From NCBI GenBank assembly GCA_036872755.1, contig JAVHNS010000015.1, positions 496,001 to 560,000 of the forward strand: a stretch of 64,000 nucleotides of DNA. The letters run 5' to 3'. Positions 24,746-35,334 of this stretch are shown piece by piece. A program made the position numbers and the translations under genes. The notes below the pieces were generated by a model that saw only the letters and a program-made list of their open reading frames with translations, was not told where the DNA came from and did not search any database. Origin of the DNA: Orbilia blumenaviensis. Its lineage: Eukaryota; Ascomycota; Orbiliomycetes; Orbiliales; Orbiliaceae. The number at the start of each line of letters is the position of its first letter. The stretch's first letter is position 1.

Positions 24746-24817
24746 CTCCACCAGAAGAAATCTTCCCTCCCTCCCTCCCTCCTCTCCTCCCTCTTCTCTA
24801 CTCTTCTTCTCCATCGC
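24746..24817. promoter_or_regulatory. Pyrimidine-rich tract in the RNR1 promoter/leader
   Basis: Strong CT-rich stretch (repeated CTCC, TCCC, TTCT) followed by CCATCGCC, about 250-310 bp before the ATG. CT tracts commonly sit next to transcription starts in filamentous fungi, so this likely marks the core promoter or the early leader. A GAAGGA-rich tract lies at about 24619-24641. Confidence 0.5.
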
Positions 24818-25060
24818 CATTCACTCCTTCATATTCATACCACTCCAAAGTTCGGAGTGTTAATACCTGTAATTGAAGGACCTCATTGTTACTACTTCAC
24901 ACCTATTAAGGCTGAGGTTTGTCCTAGCTGTCCTGTCTCGTTGGTTAAACTTTTTTAGACGTCGACCACCGGCCAGCTTTCTCGCTGACTTCGACACTTC
25001 TCTCTTCTTTACAGCTCAACATACGACATATACACATAGTACTCCACCTTACATACCATC

Positions 25061-28000
25061 ATGTATGTCTATAAAAGAGGTATGCCATACTCTATCGCTG
25101 CTGCTTTTTTTCGATATTTTTTTATGCTGCTTTTTTGGTGGATCGGTGGACTTCTTATCTTATCGATACTAACACCTCGCTTGTACAGATGGACGCAAAG
25201 AGCGTGTCCAGTTCGATAAAGTACGCCACTTCCCGCTCCGTATAGAAATTACCGTCTACTACTCAAATGCTTGGTATCGGCTACTGACTCGGACAGATCA
25301 CTGCAAGAGTCTCGAGACTGTGCTACGGCCTAGACGCTGAACATGTCGATGCCGCCACTATCACCCAGAAGGTACCACTCCTGCATCATTCCTTCGAATT
25401 TGACTGCTTGCTAACGGTCCTAGGTCATTGCTGGTGTCTACCAGGGTGTCACCACCGTCGAACTTGACAACTTGGTACGTGATACTCGTTCAATTGGTCA
25501 TTCAATAGGATGCTAACTTGCAGGAAGGCTGCCGAAACCGCTGCCTACATGACCGTCACCCACCCGGACTATGCCATTCTCGCCGCTCGTATCGCTGTCT
25601 CCAATCTTCACAAACAGACCAAGAAGCAGTTCTCCCAGGTCGTCTCTGATCTTTTCCACTATGTCAATCCTGTACAGTGACCTCTCCCCGCCTTGCGTAC
25701 GATTCGGTGGATATGAACTAATAATGGCATTTATTGTCAATAGAGGAACAAACGACCATCCCCAATGATCTCGAAGAGCACTTATGAGACTGTCATGCGC
25801 CATGCTGACGAACTTAATTCTGCTATTGTCTACGACAAGGATTTCAACTACAACTATTTTGGCTTCAAAACTCTCGAACGCTCTTACCTCCTACGTCTCG
25901 ACGGCAAGGTTGCCGAGCGTCCGCAGCATATGATTATGCGTGTTGCCGTTGGTATCCACGGCGAGAACATTGAGAAAGCCATCGAGACCTATAATCTCAT
26001 GAGCAGTAAATACTTCACTCATGCATCGCCTACCCTCTTTAATGCCGGCACTCCACAAGCGCAGCTTAGTTCCTGCTTCCTTGTTGCCATGAAGGACGAC
26101 AGCATCGAGGGTATCTATGACACCTTGAAGACTTGTGCTTTGATTTCCAAGACCGCTGGCGGTATTGGTCTTCATGTCCATAACATCAGAGCCACCGGCT
26201 CGTACATTGCCGGTACTAATGGTACTTCCAATGGGTTGATTCCCATGCTCCGGGTTTTCAACAACACCGCCAGATATGTTGACCAGGGTGGCAACAAGCG
26301 TCCTGGCGCTTTCGCTATCTATCTCGAACCCTGGCACGCCGATGTCTTTGAGTTTTTGGACTTGAGGAAGAACCATGGCAAGGAAGAAGTCCGTGCCCGC
26401 GATCTCTTCTATGCTCTATGGATTCCAGATTTATTCATGAAGCGAGTTGAGGCCAATGGAGAATGGTCGCTCTTCTGCCCCAACGAAGCTGTTGGTCTTG
26501 CCGACTGCTACGGGGAAGAATTTGAAGCACTCTACGAAAAATACGAAAAGACTGAAAACCTTGCCCGTAAGACTATCAAGGCTCAGAAACTGTGGTACGC
26601 CATCTTAGAGGCCCAGACTGAGACCGGCAATCCCTTCATGCTCTACAAGGACGCTTGCAACAAGAAGAGCAACCAGAAGAATCTAGGTATAATCAAGAGT
26701 TCCAATCTGTGCACTGAAATCGTTGAGTACAGTGCCCCTGATGAAGTTGCCGTCTGCAACTTGGCATCCATTGCTCTTCCAACATATGTTGACGTTGTTC
26801 GCAACGAGTATGATTTCCAGAAACTGCACGAGGTGACCAAGGTCGTCACTAGGAACCTCAACAAGATTATTGATGTGAACTACTACCCTGTTGAAGAGGC
26901 CAAGCGCTCTAACTTCCGTCACCGACCCATTGCCGTCGGTGTCCAGGGTCTCGCTGACGCTTTCCTTGCCCTCCGTATGCCATTCGACTCCCCTGAGGCT
27001 CGCTACCTCAACAAGCAAATCTTTGAAACCATCTACCACGCCGCCGCAGAGGCTTCCACTGAGTTGGCAGCTGAACAAGGTCCCTACGAATCTTATCAGG
27101 GATCACCAGCCAGTCAAGGCCAGCTCCAGTACGATCTCTGGGGGGTCACACCAACCGATCTGTGGGACTGGGACGAACTTAAGGCCAAGATTGCGAAACA
27201 TGGTATGAGGAACAGCTTGCTCGTTGCCCCCATGCCCACTGCCTCGACCAGTCAGATTCTTGGCTTCAACGAGTGCTTCGAGCCATATACTTCGTATGTC
27301 AACCACACCTCCCAAATGCTTATTTACAATGCTAATAAATCATAGGAACATCTACTCCCGTCGTGTTTTGGCTGGTGAATTCCAGGTTGTCAACCCATGG
27401 CTCCTTCGCGATCTTGTCGATATGGGTCTGTGGAGCGATAATATGAAGAACCGTATCATTGCCGATGGCGGTAGTATTCAAAACGTCCCCAACATCCCGG
27501 CAGACATCAAGTCCCTCTACAAGACCGTCTGGGAGATTTCGCAAAAGGTTGTCATTGACCTAGCGGCTGACCGATCTGCATTTATCGACCAAAGCCAGAG
27601 CTTGAACATCCACATCAAGGACCCGACGATGGGTAAGCTCACCAGCATGCACTTCTACGGATGGAAGAAGGGTTTGAAGACTGGCATGTACTACCTGAGA
27701 ACAATGGCTGCCTCTGCAGCTATCCAGTTCACGGTTGACCAGGAGGCCTTGAAGATTGAGGACACTACTGTGGCGACACAGAGGACCACTAAGCGAAACT
27801 TGGGATTGTACCAGGGGCCCACTAACGGGGCCAGCAGTTCTTCTTCTTCTTCGAGGGCAGGTGTCCCTAGGCCTATGATGGAAAGTAAGACAGCCATCAA
27901 TGGTGCTGGTATCGCGCCTGCTCCGGGGACTGTTGAGGCTGCTACCTCGTCTGCCACCATTAAGCCAACCCAGACTAAGAGCAATGAGCCGTTCAAGGCC

Positions 28001-28213
28001 GACCAGGACGAAGGAGAGTCACCGAAGCTGTTGACCACAAGCCCTCCAGTTGGACCCCACGGTGATGAAGAACTTGGGGCCAAGAAGCTTGCGGCTTTGC
28101 AGCTGGAGGACGAGCTAGAGGAGAGCGAGGACCGCGAAGGCGATATATATGCAGACAAGGTTCTACAGTGCAGCATTGAGAATAAGGAAGCTTGCACAAT
28201 GTGCTCCGGTTAA
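25061..28213 (+). CDS. RNR1: Ribonucleoside-diphosphate reductase large subunit (7 exons)
   Basis: Reduces ribonucleoside diphosphates to deoxy forms for DNA synthesis, in the cytosol with the small subunit. Exons 25061-25079, 25189-25220, 25297-25371, 25424-25474, 25528-25671, 25744-27293 and 27346-28213 join in frame to 912 residues. The start [17 protein letters not shown] is the conserved N-terminus leading into the ATP-cone. Catalytic features: Cys218 in LSSCFL, the NLCTE motif with Asn428, Cys430 and Glu432, and Cys445 in VAVCNLA. After a low-complexity Ser/acidic linker of roughly 120 residues, the chain ends in ACTMCSG, the C-terminal CxxC that re-reduces the active site. Exon 5 requires the GAAG acceptor, although a CAG lies four bases upstream. 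Identification is firm. Confidence 0.97.
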
Positions 28214-28776
28214 GAGAGAACAATATTGATTGGGCATTTTCGTCGTTTTTCTTTCTTCTTGATGGGCTGGATTAATTGCTAACTTCGACATTCTTATTAT
28301 TACTATATTTTATTGATTGGGGTGCGAATGATTGTGAGGGCCAGTGTGTGCTGGTATTTTTTTCTTCTTTATCAAAAATTTCTTTTAATACCAAAATTCA
28401 TCAAGATGGACATAATGGGATTAAGCAAACGGGTGGATAGAGGGTGGCTGGAATAAAAATCTTATTATTCTTGGTCTTTAAGGTGCTCCCGATGTATTGT
28501 GTGAGACTAGCTTGGTATATACCCATATCTCTAACTAAAGATCATGAGAATTCGCTTTCGTTAGTAGCTTATGGGCTTGGTCAATATTGAGTGTATTCGT
28601 AGGCCAATACATATCCGCCTAAATGACCATGCATGATTCGTGTATAAATACAGCACCTATAATATGTACATTCCTCTATCCCCACCCCTAGTCTCGTAGT
28701 ACCCTTCCCAAAGATTAAGCATTATCCAATGTAATATTAAAAACCAACCTACCGAGGCAAAATAAGATGCCAGCCG
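28214..28776. other. Spacer between convergent RNR1 and HEM4
   Basis: 3' regions of both genes. T-rich and TA-rich; no further features recognised. Confidence 0.6.
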
Positions 28777-29779
28777 CTAGCTTACCAATTGCGCTACTAC
28801 TCTTGCCGGACTCCTAATGGCCTCCAACACGCCGTCCGGACTTGGCGTCTTCGCCATCGCATCTGCTGCCCTCTTGAACTTCTGGTACATAAAATCCTTA
28901 GTTGTGGGGCCTATTGAGCAGCATTTATACTTCAGTCCCCGATTTGTCTCTTTTCCTTCCTCTCGTTCCCCAAGTACTCTCAATGCCGCATCTGTCCCTG
29001 TTGGCGAGAAGAATACAATCCATCTCTCCTTTTCCTCTTCTCCTTCGGCGGCTGCATCCCCCACTTCTAATCGCTGCAGACAGCTTCTAAAGTCGGCCTC
29101 GAACTCCTCCATCACCCCCGTCTTATAAACCACTACCTCTTCAACTTTGACATCCAACCCTCCGGACTTCCCTTTTAGCTTCTCTGGAACTCTCGACGGA
29201 ATAATCGTACTATGCGTCTCTCCCGTCAAAAATAGCAGATCCCCGGGTCCCTTATCGTTGTCGGTAATAAAATTGTTGGAGTAATGTTCTACAATGAGGT
29301 CCGCCAAAACTGCACCGTTCCCACATTCTTCACCGACCACTCGCTCTTTCTGAAATCCAAGGTTTATAAGCGAATTGCGAGTCGCAGGACCGACGACATA
29401 TATCGTTGTGGTTTGGAGGAGGGTTTGGACTATTTGTGCGTGTGTTTCTGATATTTGGTTAGCGAGAAGGTAAAGTTTTATAGAAAAGGTGGGTTTAGGG
29501 CCGGAGGAAGGCACCTTTCAATTCGTCCAGAATGGTGCCCAACGCCTCAACCGCTCTCTGGCTCGTGATAATAATTGCGCCGAACTTTCTTACCCCCTCA
29601 TCACTGCCCTCGACGGGAACCAACCCCCCAGATAGAACATACTCTCTCACAACATCGCCATTGACGGCGTGGTGTTGTAGAACTGGGACGAATATGGGAG
29701 TGTAGCCGGCCGAGGCGAGGAGGACGTCGTAGGGGTCTGTAGGTGTGGATTTGGTTTTTAGAAGGAGGATTGGTTTCAT
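28777..29779 (-). CDS. HEM4: Uroporphyrinogen-III synthase (2 exons)
   Basis: Closes and inverts hydroxymethylbilane to uroporphyrinogen III in haem biosynthesis. Exons 29779-29515 and 29447-28777 are joined by a 67-bp intron (GTGCCT donor, CTAAC branch, ATATCAG acceptor), giving 311 residues. The start MKPILLLKTKS with PYDVLLASAGYTPIFVPVL is the typical fungal HEM4 N-terminus. IIITSQRAVEAL, YVVGPATRNSL, GNGAVLADLI, LLFLTGE, VVVYKTG, VFFSPTG and CCSIGPTT follow in the order expected for the two HemD lobes. An in-frame Met 66 codons upstream (29977) could extend it, but that segment is Pro-rich and unlike the family. Identification is firm; the exact start is slightly open. Confidence 0.92.
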
Positions 29780-30586
29780 TTTCTTTCGGGTTAACGCTTT
29801 GGTCGGAGTGGTTGCAGGTTGGGGAGGGGCGGTTGTTGGAGGGGTACGTTGGGAGAGTGAAGGTGGGTTTCCGGCTGGCAGGGCGAGGGATTGGAGGATT
29901 GCTGTGTAACCGAGATGGCGGCAACGCGGCCTGTTTGAGTTTTGCAACAGCTGGTAACCGCGGGGCCGGTTGGCCATCGAAGGTACTGGTATGACAGAAC
30001 AACGACGGGATGGCAAGCTTAGGGAAGCCTCGAGGACGTGAAAGGGGGTTATGTTACAAGACTGATAAAAGTACACACTAGAGAAGAGAAGGATTGAAGA
30101 TATGGATCGAAGACATGGGACTATGAGGCTACAAAATAAAAATTTAAAGAGATGAATTAACTGGGACTGTGGAATATCGGTTTTGACAACGAGACCAGTT
30201 TTGACCGTTTTCATTTATGTATTATATCAGTCTCGGTCCCAGGTATTTTGTAGCATTTAAACATCATTGACGACTTGCTCTCCAGCTCTGTGTTGTATAA
30301 TATGCATCACGCCGGCCTTGCATCATGCATCAGGCCCGGTATGATCATACGATATATCGATAACGCTAGTCTAGACGTCTCAGTGGAACTTCAGGTTTTG
30401 GTCAATCTATACATCAGCAAGAAGGGCTGCCGAGGCCTATAATCAATACGCACCCTCAGAGATCGGCTTGTATTACTCTCAGACTAGTGGAACCGATTAT
30501 ATGATATACTGTATACCCTAGCTCAGATCTTCCGACCGAGCCAAGGGCGGTATACCTTCGCGGTGCTCAGCAGCAAATTTAAGACC
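29780..30586. other. Divergent promoter region, HEM4 and F-box gene
   Basis: Intergenic space between genes transcribed away from each other. No element recognised with confidence. Confidence 0.5.
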
Positions 30587-32019
30587 ATGGCGATCAATCT
30601 CCTCCCCACCGAAATTCTTTTGCATATTCTGGAACATCTAGTCTTGCGAGACATCGCGGTGGTAGTGCGAGTGTGCAAACTATGGAAAAGGCTTGGCTCA
30701 CCGCAGCTGTTCCGTATGGTTTTTCTCGCATGCGAGCCTGGTGAAACTGTTATGTTCCGGCCGAGCGGAGACGGACTTAGTCGTCCAGGCTTTGACGTAG
30801 CGATGTTGGGGAACGAGCATTTGGTTAGGTATGGCTATTTTACGCTTAGTATTTTTCCTAGCTGTGGGTTTGGATAGAGTTGTTTCTTTATCTTGTATGT
30901 TATGGCGCTGGCTGTGCGCATGTGCTGATACTCGTTGATAGGCATCTTACCGTAAACATCGATGACACAACATATGATTTTTTCGATAGCGCGGAATTAA
31001 TCCGCCCTATTCAGATCTTCCAGAATGTTACGACGCTGCTCTACAGCTGCAGCGCCGCCAGAGCCGATTGTGTAGCAAACCGGGGGTTTCTAACTACGAT
31101 TATTAACCTTATGCCGCTACTCAGAAGATTGGAGGTGGCGCTGTATGTGGATATGTATCTTGGAGTGGTTCCGGAACTGGGTAGGGTTGGGGATGCGAAT
31201 GGAGAGGGCGGCCAGTTGGTCGTATTGCCAAGTTCCCTTAAACAAGTTCATGTTCTATTCGAGGTTAGTGTTTCGAGCAGGAATCACATTGATGAGTTTT
31301 TTCGGAGTTTGAAGAGGGCACTGGGGGACGGTGTCGAGGACCTTATTGTCGGCGTCGATATATCCCTTAACGTCACTACGGCAGCTGGACCTTCTACCCA
31401 GCAATCCGATAACAACACTCAGCAGAAAAGTTGGAGGCTAAATAATGTGAGAAAACTACGGTTTATGGATTATGAAGGCTTATATCCATTGACGGATGTG
31501 GTTTCCGGAAGGTTTGGAGAGTTGAGGTGGTTAAATGTTTCTATTGAGGCTTGGAGGTTCTTGGTTGCTGAGGTTCGAGATATTTCTCCTCCTTTGATTT
31601 CTCGTTAGTACTACTATTATTACATTATCGGCTGACCCTGGGTTTCTCATTCTGTGTAGCTCGAAAAATGTCCTGAAGAAGAAGGGAAGATATTCCCCAA
31701 TGTCGAAATGCTAGGGATAATGCTTATCATGAGCTGGAAAATGCCCCCAACGGACTGGGTGGAAGACGAGGAACAGGGTTATTGGTCTGAGCTATCGTGC
31801 ACTAGTCTCAACATTAGTAGCACAAAAGTCTCCCGCCTCCTAGAACCGCTCCTCAAACACTTCCCAAAACTCAAGGAATTTAGGGTTTCCCTTGAAAGGA
31901 CACTTAAGGGCTTTTGTATTTCTCGAATGAATGGTGTGACGGTTATTGGGCAGGGGCATGATCTTAACGATTGGGCGAAGGACCCATGGTGGTACTCGTC
32001 GTACACACCGCTTGTGTGA
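30587..32019 (+). CDS. F-box protein, about 410 residues
   Basis: Probable SCF ubiquitin-ligase receptor of unknown target. Exons 30587-30828, 30942-31572 and 31660-32019 join in frame. The start MAINLLPTEILLHILEHL begins a clear F-box, continuing with IAVVVRVCKLWKRLGSPQLFR. The first intron (GTATGG to TTGATAG) rebuilds HLVRHLTVNID. For the second, the strong acceptor TCTGTGTAG at 31659 requires a GTTCGA donor at 31573 to stay open, giving VAELEKCPEEEG and FPNVEML. The better-looking GTTAGT donor at 31603 used with that acceptor would hit a stop. The remaining protein is leucine-rich without a repeat class I can name. An upstream in-frame Met at 30563 is possible. Confidence 0.78.
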
Positions 32020-33025
32020 TTTAGATTCTTTTAGCCTGTTACTGTTTTTAAACTAGCTGTAGCTACGTAGGCGTAGAGTTTGAATATATTACTTAACCTC
32101 CTCCTCCTTGCCTTTTCGTCTTTTCGAAAAACTATTTAAGGGGTAGGTTTGTTTGATACTCGATGTAATCGGTATTTAGGATTGCCCGCCGTATTTTGCT
32201 TGGAAACCCATATTGTCTTACATGTGAAATTTAAAGGTTGTGGCATTGGCTTCTCTTCGTAAGTGCGGGCGCCCATGCTCAAGGAGCTATATAGATAAAT
32301 CTGACCAAGATAAATTAAAAGAAATGGTGATAATACACAAGGTCTTGGATTTTAGACACCATTTAGTATTATTGAAATGTTGAAACGACTATATATATAT
32401 ATATATATATATCACTCAATTAATTTGAATATCCACATTAATAGCCAGCCGTATGGCTAAAATTTATCGTTGTGATAGATAAAAGCGCTAAAATTCAATC
32501 CGTCGCATCAATATTGAGCCCGGAGTACATTGACTGGGCCTAGGCAAATCCAAAATACGAGTACCCTAATAAAACCTGCTATTATTGAAATGTTGCCTGA
32601 TATCGACTGCCGTGTTGCATATTATGGCGCGGTGCCTACATGGCACAGCTAGAATGCAGGCTACAAGACTCTGCGCATGCGCTGTTTTATGATTTTCAAG
32701 GATCCCGACTTCGAATTCCGGGCTAGCTACCCCGCCTCTCTCGAGCTCTTAGCTCTGAGTATATAGGCTCACCTTCGAGATTGGTTCCAATGCCATATAT
32801 AGCGCCCTCTTTTCTAAACTCTCCTAGATTATAAGTCTAGCTTGTATTAATTGTATTGGATCTCTCTCTTTCCACAAACTTTGCTCTAAGTTTACAAATC
32901 TAGTAGCTGTCGAGCTGCTAGTATTAAGATTAAATATACCAATTACCTTCTAGTAGGTAATTAAGGCACCAATTCTTACACACGAGACACGTCCAAGCTA
33001 GTCTTGTTGGGTCCAAGCCATCAGA
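32020..33025. other. Gene-free spacer with (AT)n array
   Basis: AT-rich region with a dinucleotide array at 32391-32412. No coding frame is supported. Confidence 0.6.
32391..32412. repeat. (AT)n microsatellite
   Basis: Perfect AT array of about 11 units. Confidence 0.95.
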
Positions 33026-33680
33026 ATGTACAATGCGTCGACATCAACAAGGTACAACTCGCCTGCGACTGTCCAAAGCAGTATAGACGTTTTAATTGCC
33101 GTTAATCTCTCTTCTCAATCCCACCTCAACTACGAGCGGAACAAAGAGGCCACAAAGTCTTTCCATAGGCTATATCCTCTTCCAGCACAACACTACCCCG
33201 GCAAACGGTGTGAATACGGCGATATGGTCACGATGCAGTATCCGGTGGCATTTCCTAAGTCAGTCGCCAAGTTTGTCGAATTAAGTGGTAAGTATCGAAG
33301 ATTTGATATATATCACCCCATATGCATATTTCCTCACGATTATGGTTGGTACTAAAATATCTGGGATATATCTAGGAAACGATGTAAGGTACCTCCTCAA
33401 TTTCTATGGATTAACGGACCTTGAGGATACTATTGAAGTCCCGCCGACTACTGATTTCCCGGACCCGTTCCTCTTCACTTCTATCAATGATTATAAGACG
33501 GCTATCGGCAGGCATCAGTGCATGGAGGTGTTGGCTAAGCACATTGGTCTCAATTTTACAACAATCGGCCATGAATCGTTGACACGTCTGCGAAATCACT
33601 TTAATGAAGTCTCGCTTACATATGTACTGGATGGCAGAGGTTGTGGGTCTTCCCAGTGGATCAAACCTTTTAAAATGTGA
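33026..33680 (+). CDS. Small protein of unknown function, copy 1 of a tandem pair
   Basis: Function unknown. Exons 33026-33287 and 33376-33680 (GTAAGT donor, ATATCTAG acceptor) join in frame to 188 residues. Visible blocks are HLNYERNKEATKSFHRLYPLP, FPKSVAKFVELSG, DVRYLLNFYGLTDLE and CMEVLAKHIGLNF. All recur in order in the next gene about 1 kb downstream, including the intron at the same place (phase 1, between the LS/MS residue and the ND/DD residue). Conservation of both protein blocks and intron between the two copies is the best evidence that this is a real gene. No signal peptide, membrane helix or known domain is seen; it is probably a soluble alpha-helical protein. BTB-like ancestry is conceivable but not demonstrable by eye. 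Confidence 0.6.
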
Positions 33681-34064
33681 TAGTATTTCTGGATCTGGCA
33701 TGGTACGCAATCGGATTTTTAAGTCACAGATTGTACATATGCTCGAGAATGTTGGCCGAGAAAGATTCGGGCCATACTACACATTTCCCCATATAAATTA
33801 GATCAGTCCCGAGAACGGTACTGTATTAGGCACCTTACAATACCAGAGATTTCTAGAAGAGGCTACTTCAATAAAGATCTCACCGATTGGAACCTTGGGG
33901 TAGAGCCACGAAACTATTGTAGTCATTCTATATAGCCTACTTTAACTTAGCCCAGCCTCCAATCTCTCAACGTCATATTTTTATCCCCTCAGAATAGTCC
34001 CCAAGTACGACTTCTACCAATACGCTATTACGTAGTCAACTAGTATCGAGAAGCAGTATCAAAA
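33681..34064. other. Spacer between the tandem copies
   Basis: A frame at 33604-33801 overlaps the end of copy 1 but is probably a shadow. Nothing else recognised. Confidence 0.5.
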
Positions 34065-34592
34065 ATGGCAGAGCTGAACTACGTGCATGAATCAGCAGTG
34101 GCACACCTAAATTACAGGAGAAACGGCCAGGCAACGCTTCCATACCACTTACTTTACCCAATTCCGGATAGGGTTGGTTCTATCTATCAAAATTTTTCTC
34201 CTTTTTTACTTACCTCCCCACGCGTATGCTCGCGGTCAGTTTCCAAGCTCCTGAAGATGTCTAGTAAGTCGAAATCTTGTTCTTGGGTCCTTCTGAGCAG
34301 CACCTATATCTATCCTTTAGTTTTATCGCTAATTTTTGTGTCATGCAGGTGATGACCTTAAATACCTCTTGAGTTTTATGGCTTAGACCAGTTGGAACCG
34401 AATATCGAGAAAGTGTCAGAGTATGATAGTAATCAAGATCAGCCTTTCTTACAACTTCATGAGGATGGAGATGGCTTTATAGCCAAATTCAAATGCATGG
34501 ATATACTTGCTCACCATATCGGGTTAAAGCTTAAGAATGTTAAGAAGGATGAATTTAGTCCTGTCCGAGATCAATACGTAGGCTTTATCTGA
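34065..34592 (+). pseudogene. Copy 2 of the tandem pair, frameshifted
   Basis: Matches copy 1 in order: HLNYRRNGQATLPYHLLYPIP, RSVSKLLKMS, DDLKYLLSF, then in the next frame YGLDQLEPNIE and CMDILAHHIGLKL. Exon 1 is 34065-34263; the intron 34264-34348 (GTAAGT to ATGCAG) keeps the phase seen in copy 1. Shortly after the acceptor, near 34371-34373, one base is missing relative to copy 1, so the natural frame runs into a TAG within a few codons, while the rest of the similarity continues in the shifted frame to 34592. This looks like a recent loss-of-function lesion, or an assembly error. Function unknown. Confidence 0.6.
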
Positions 34593-35334
34593 TTGACATA
34601 TCTACTGACGGTAATGACGGAGTCTTTGGGAGGGAAAGTTGACTGAGAACTACTCGCGCGTTCTCAGCACGGAAGGGATATTCCAGAGACATGCGCGCCA
34701 TTCTCTATACTAGTCTTTTATTTATCTTAAGATTTATAGTTGGTTAAGGAAGGATATAATAGGAAAATATCGGTTTCAAAGAGTTTTTAAATTGATTCCA
34801 CTACGGATTCAAAACTTCTGAGGTCCCGTGGAGGAAATATGAGCTACGTTTAAAAAGGTAATTACCCTTAGGCCGGCTGGGCTAAACCCTAAAGTCATGG
34901 AGTTGATGGTGAAATTAAGCCTTTGCCGTTTATATAGACGGGAGTCTTTAAGCTTCCTACCAAGAGCATGCTTAATATGCTTATACCTCGTATATGCCAC
35001 GATTTTTATACTTTCCAAAACCTAGAAGTTAGCAGACACGCTAACATTCTTAAGGCTTCAACTATGCTAATTTACGAGACTATTGGCATCCGTATATCTA
35101 ATTTATCACAACCTGGGCCCATTCAGCCGACCCCAAGGCTGTTACTTAGTTTAAAGCCCCACATCAATGGAAAATATGGGTACATTTTTATTGATTGTTC
35201 TTTTGATCTGATTACCTGGGAAAGCTTAGGGGTATTTTAATGATGATTTAAAAGTAAAATAACATTGCATAAACAAATAACGACTATTCTTCATTAACTA
35301 AAAACATTTTCCATTCATATCAATATGTGGCCAC
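34593..35334. other. Gene-free spacer
   Basis: AT-rich, with small frames on both strands (34809-35018 minus, 34968-35240 plus) that overlap each other and show no motif. No gene supported. Confidence 0.5.

Noticed and set aside
31573..31659. GTTAGT at 31603 as donor of the second F-box intron
   Set aside because: Joined to the strong TGTGTAG acceptor it leads to a stop within a few codons; the GTTCGA donor at 31573 keeps an open and sensible reading.
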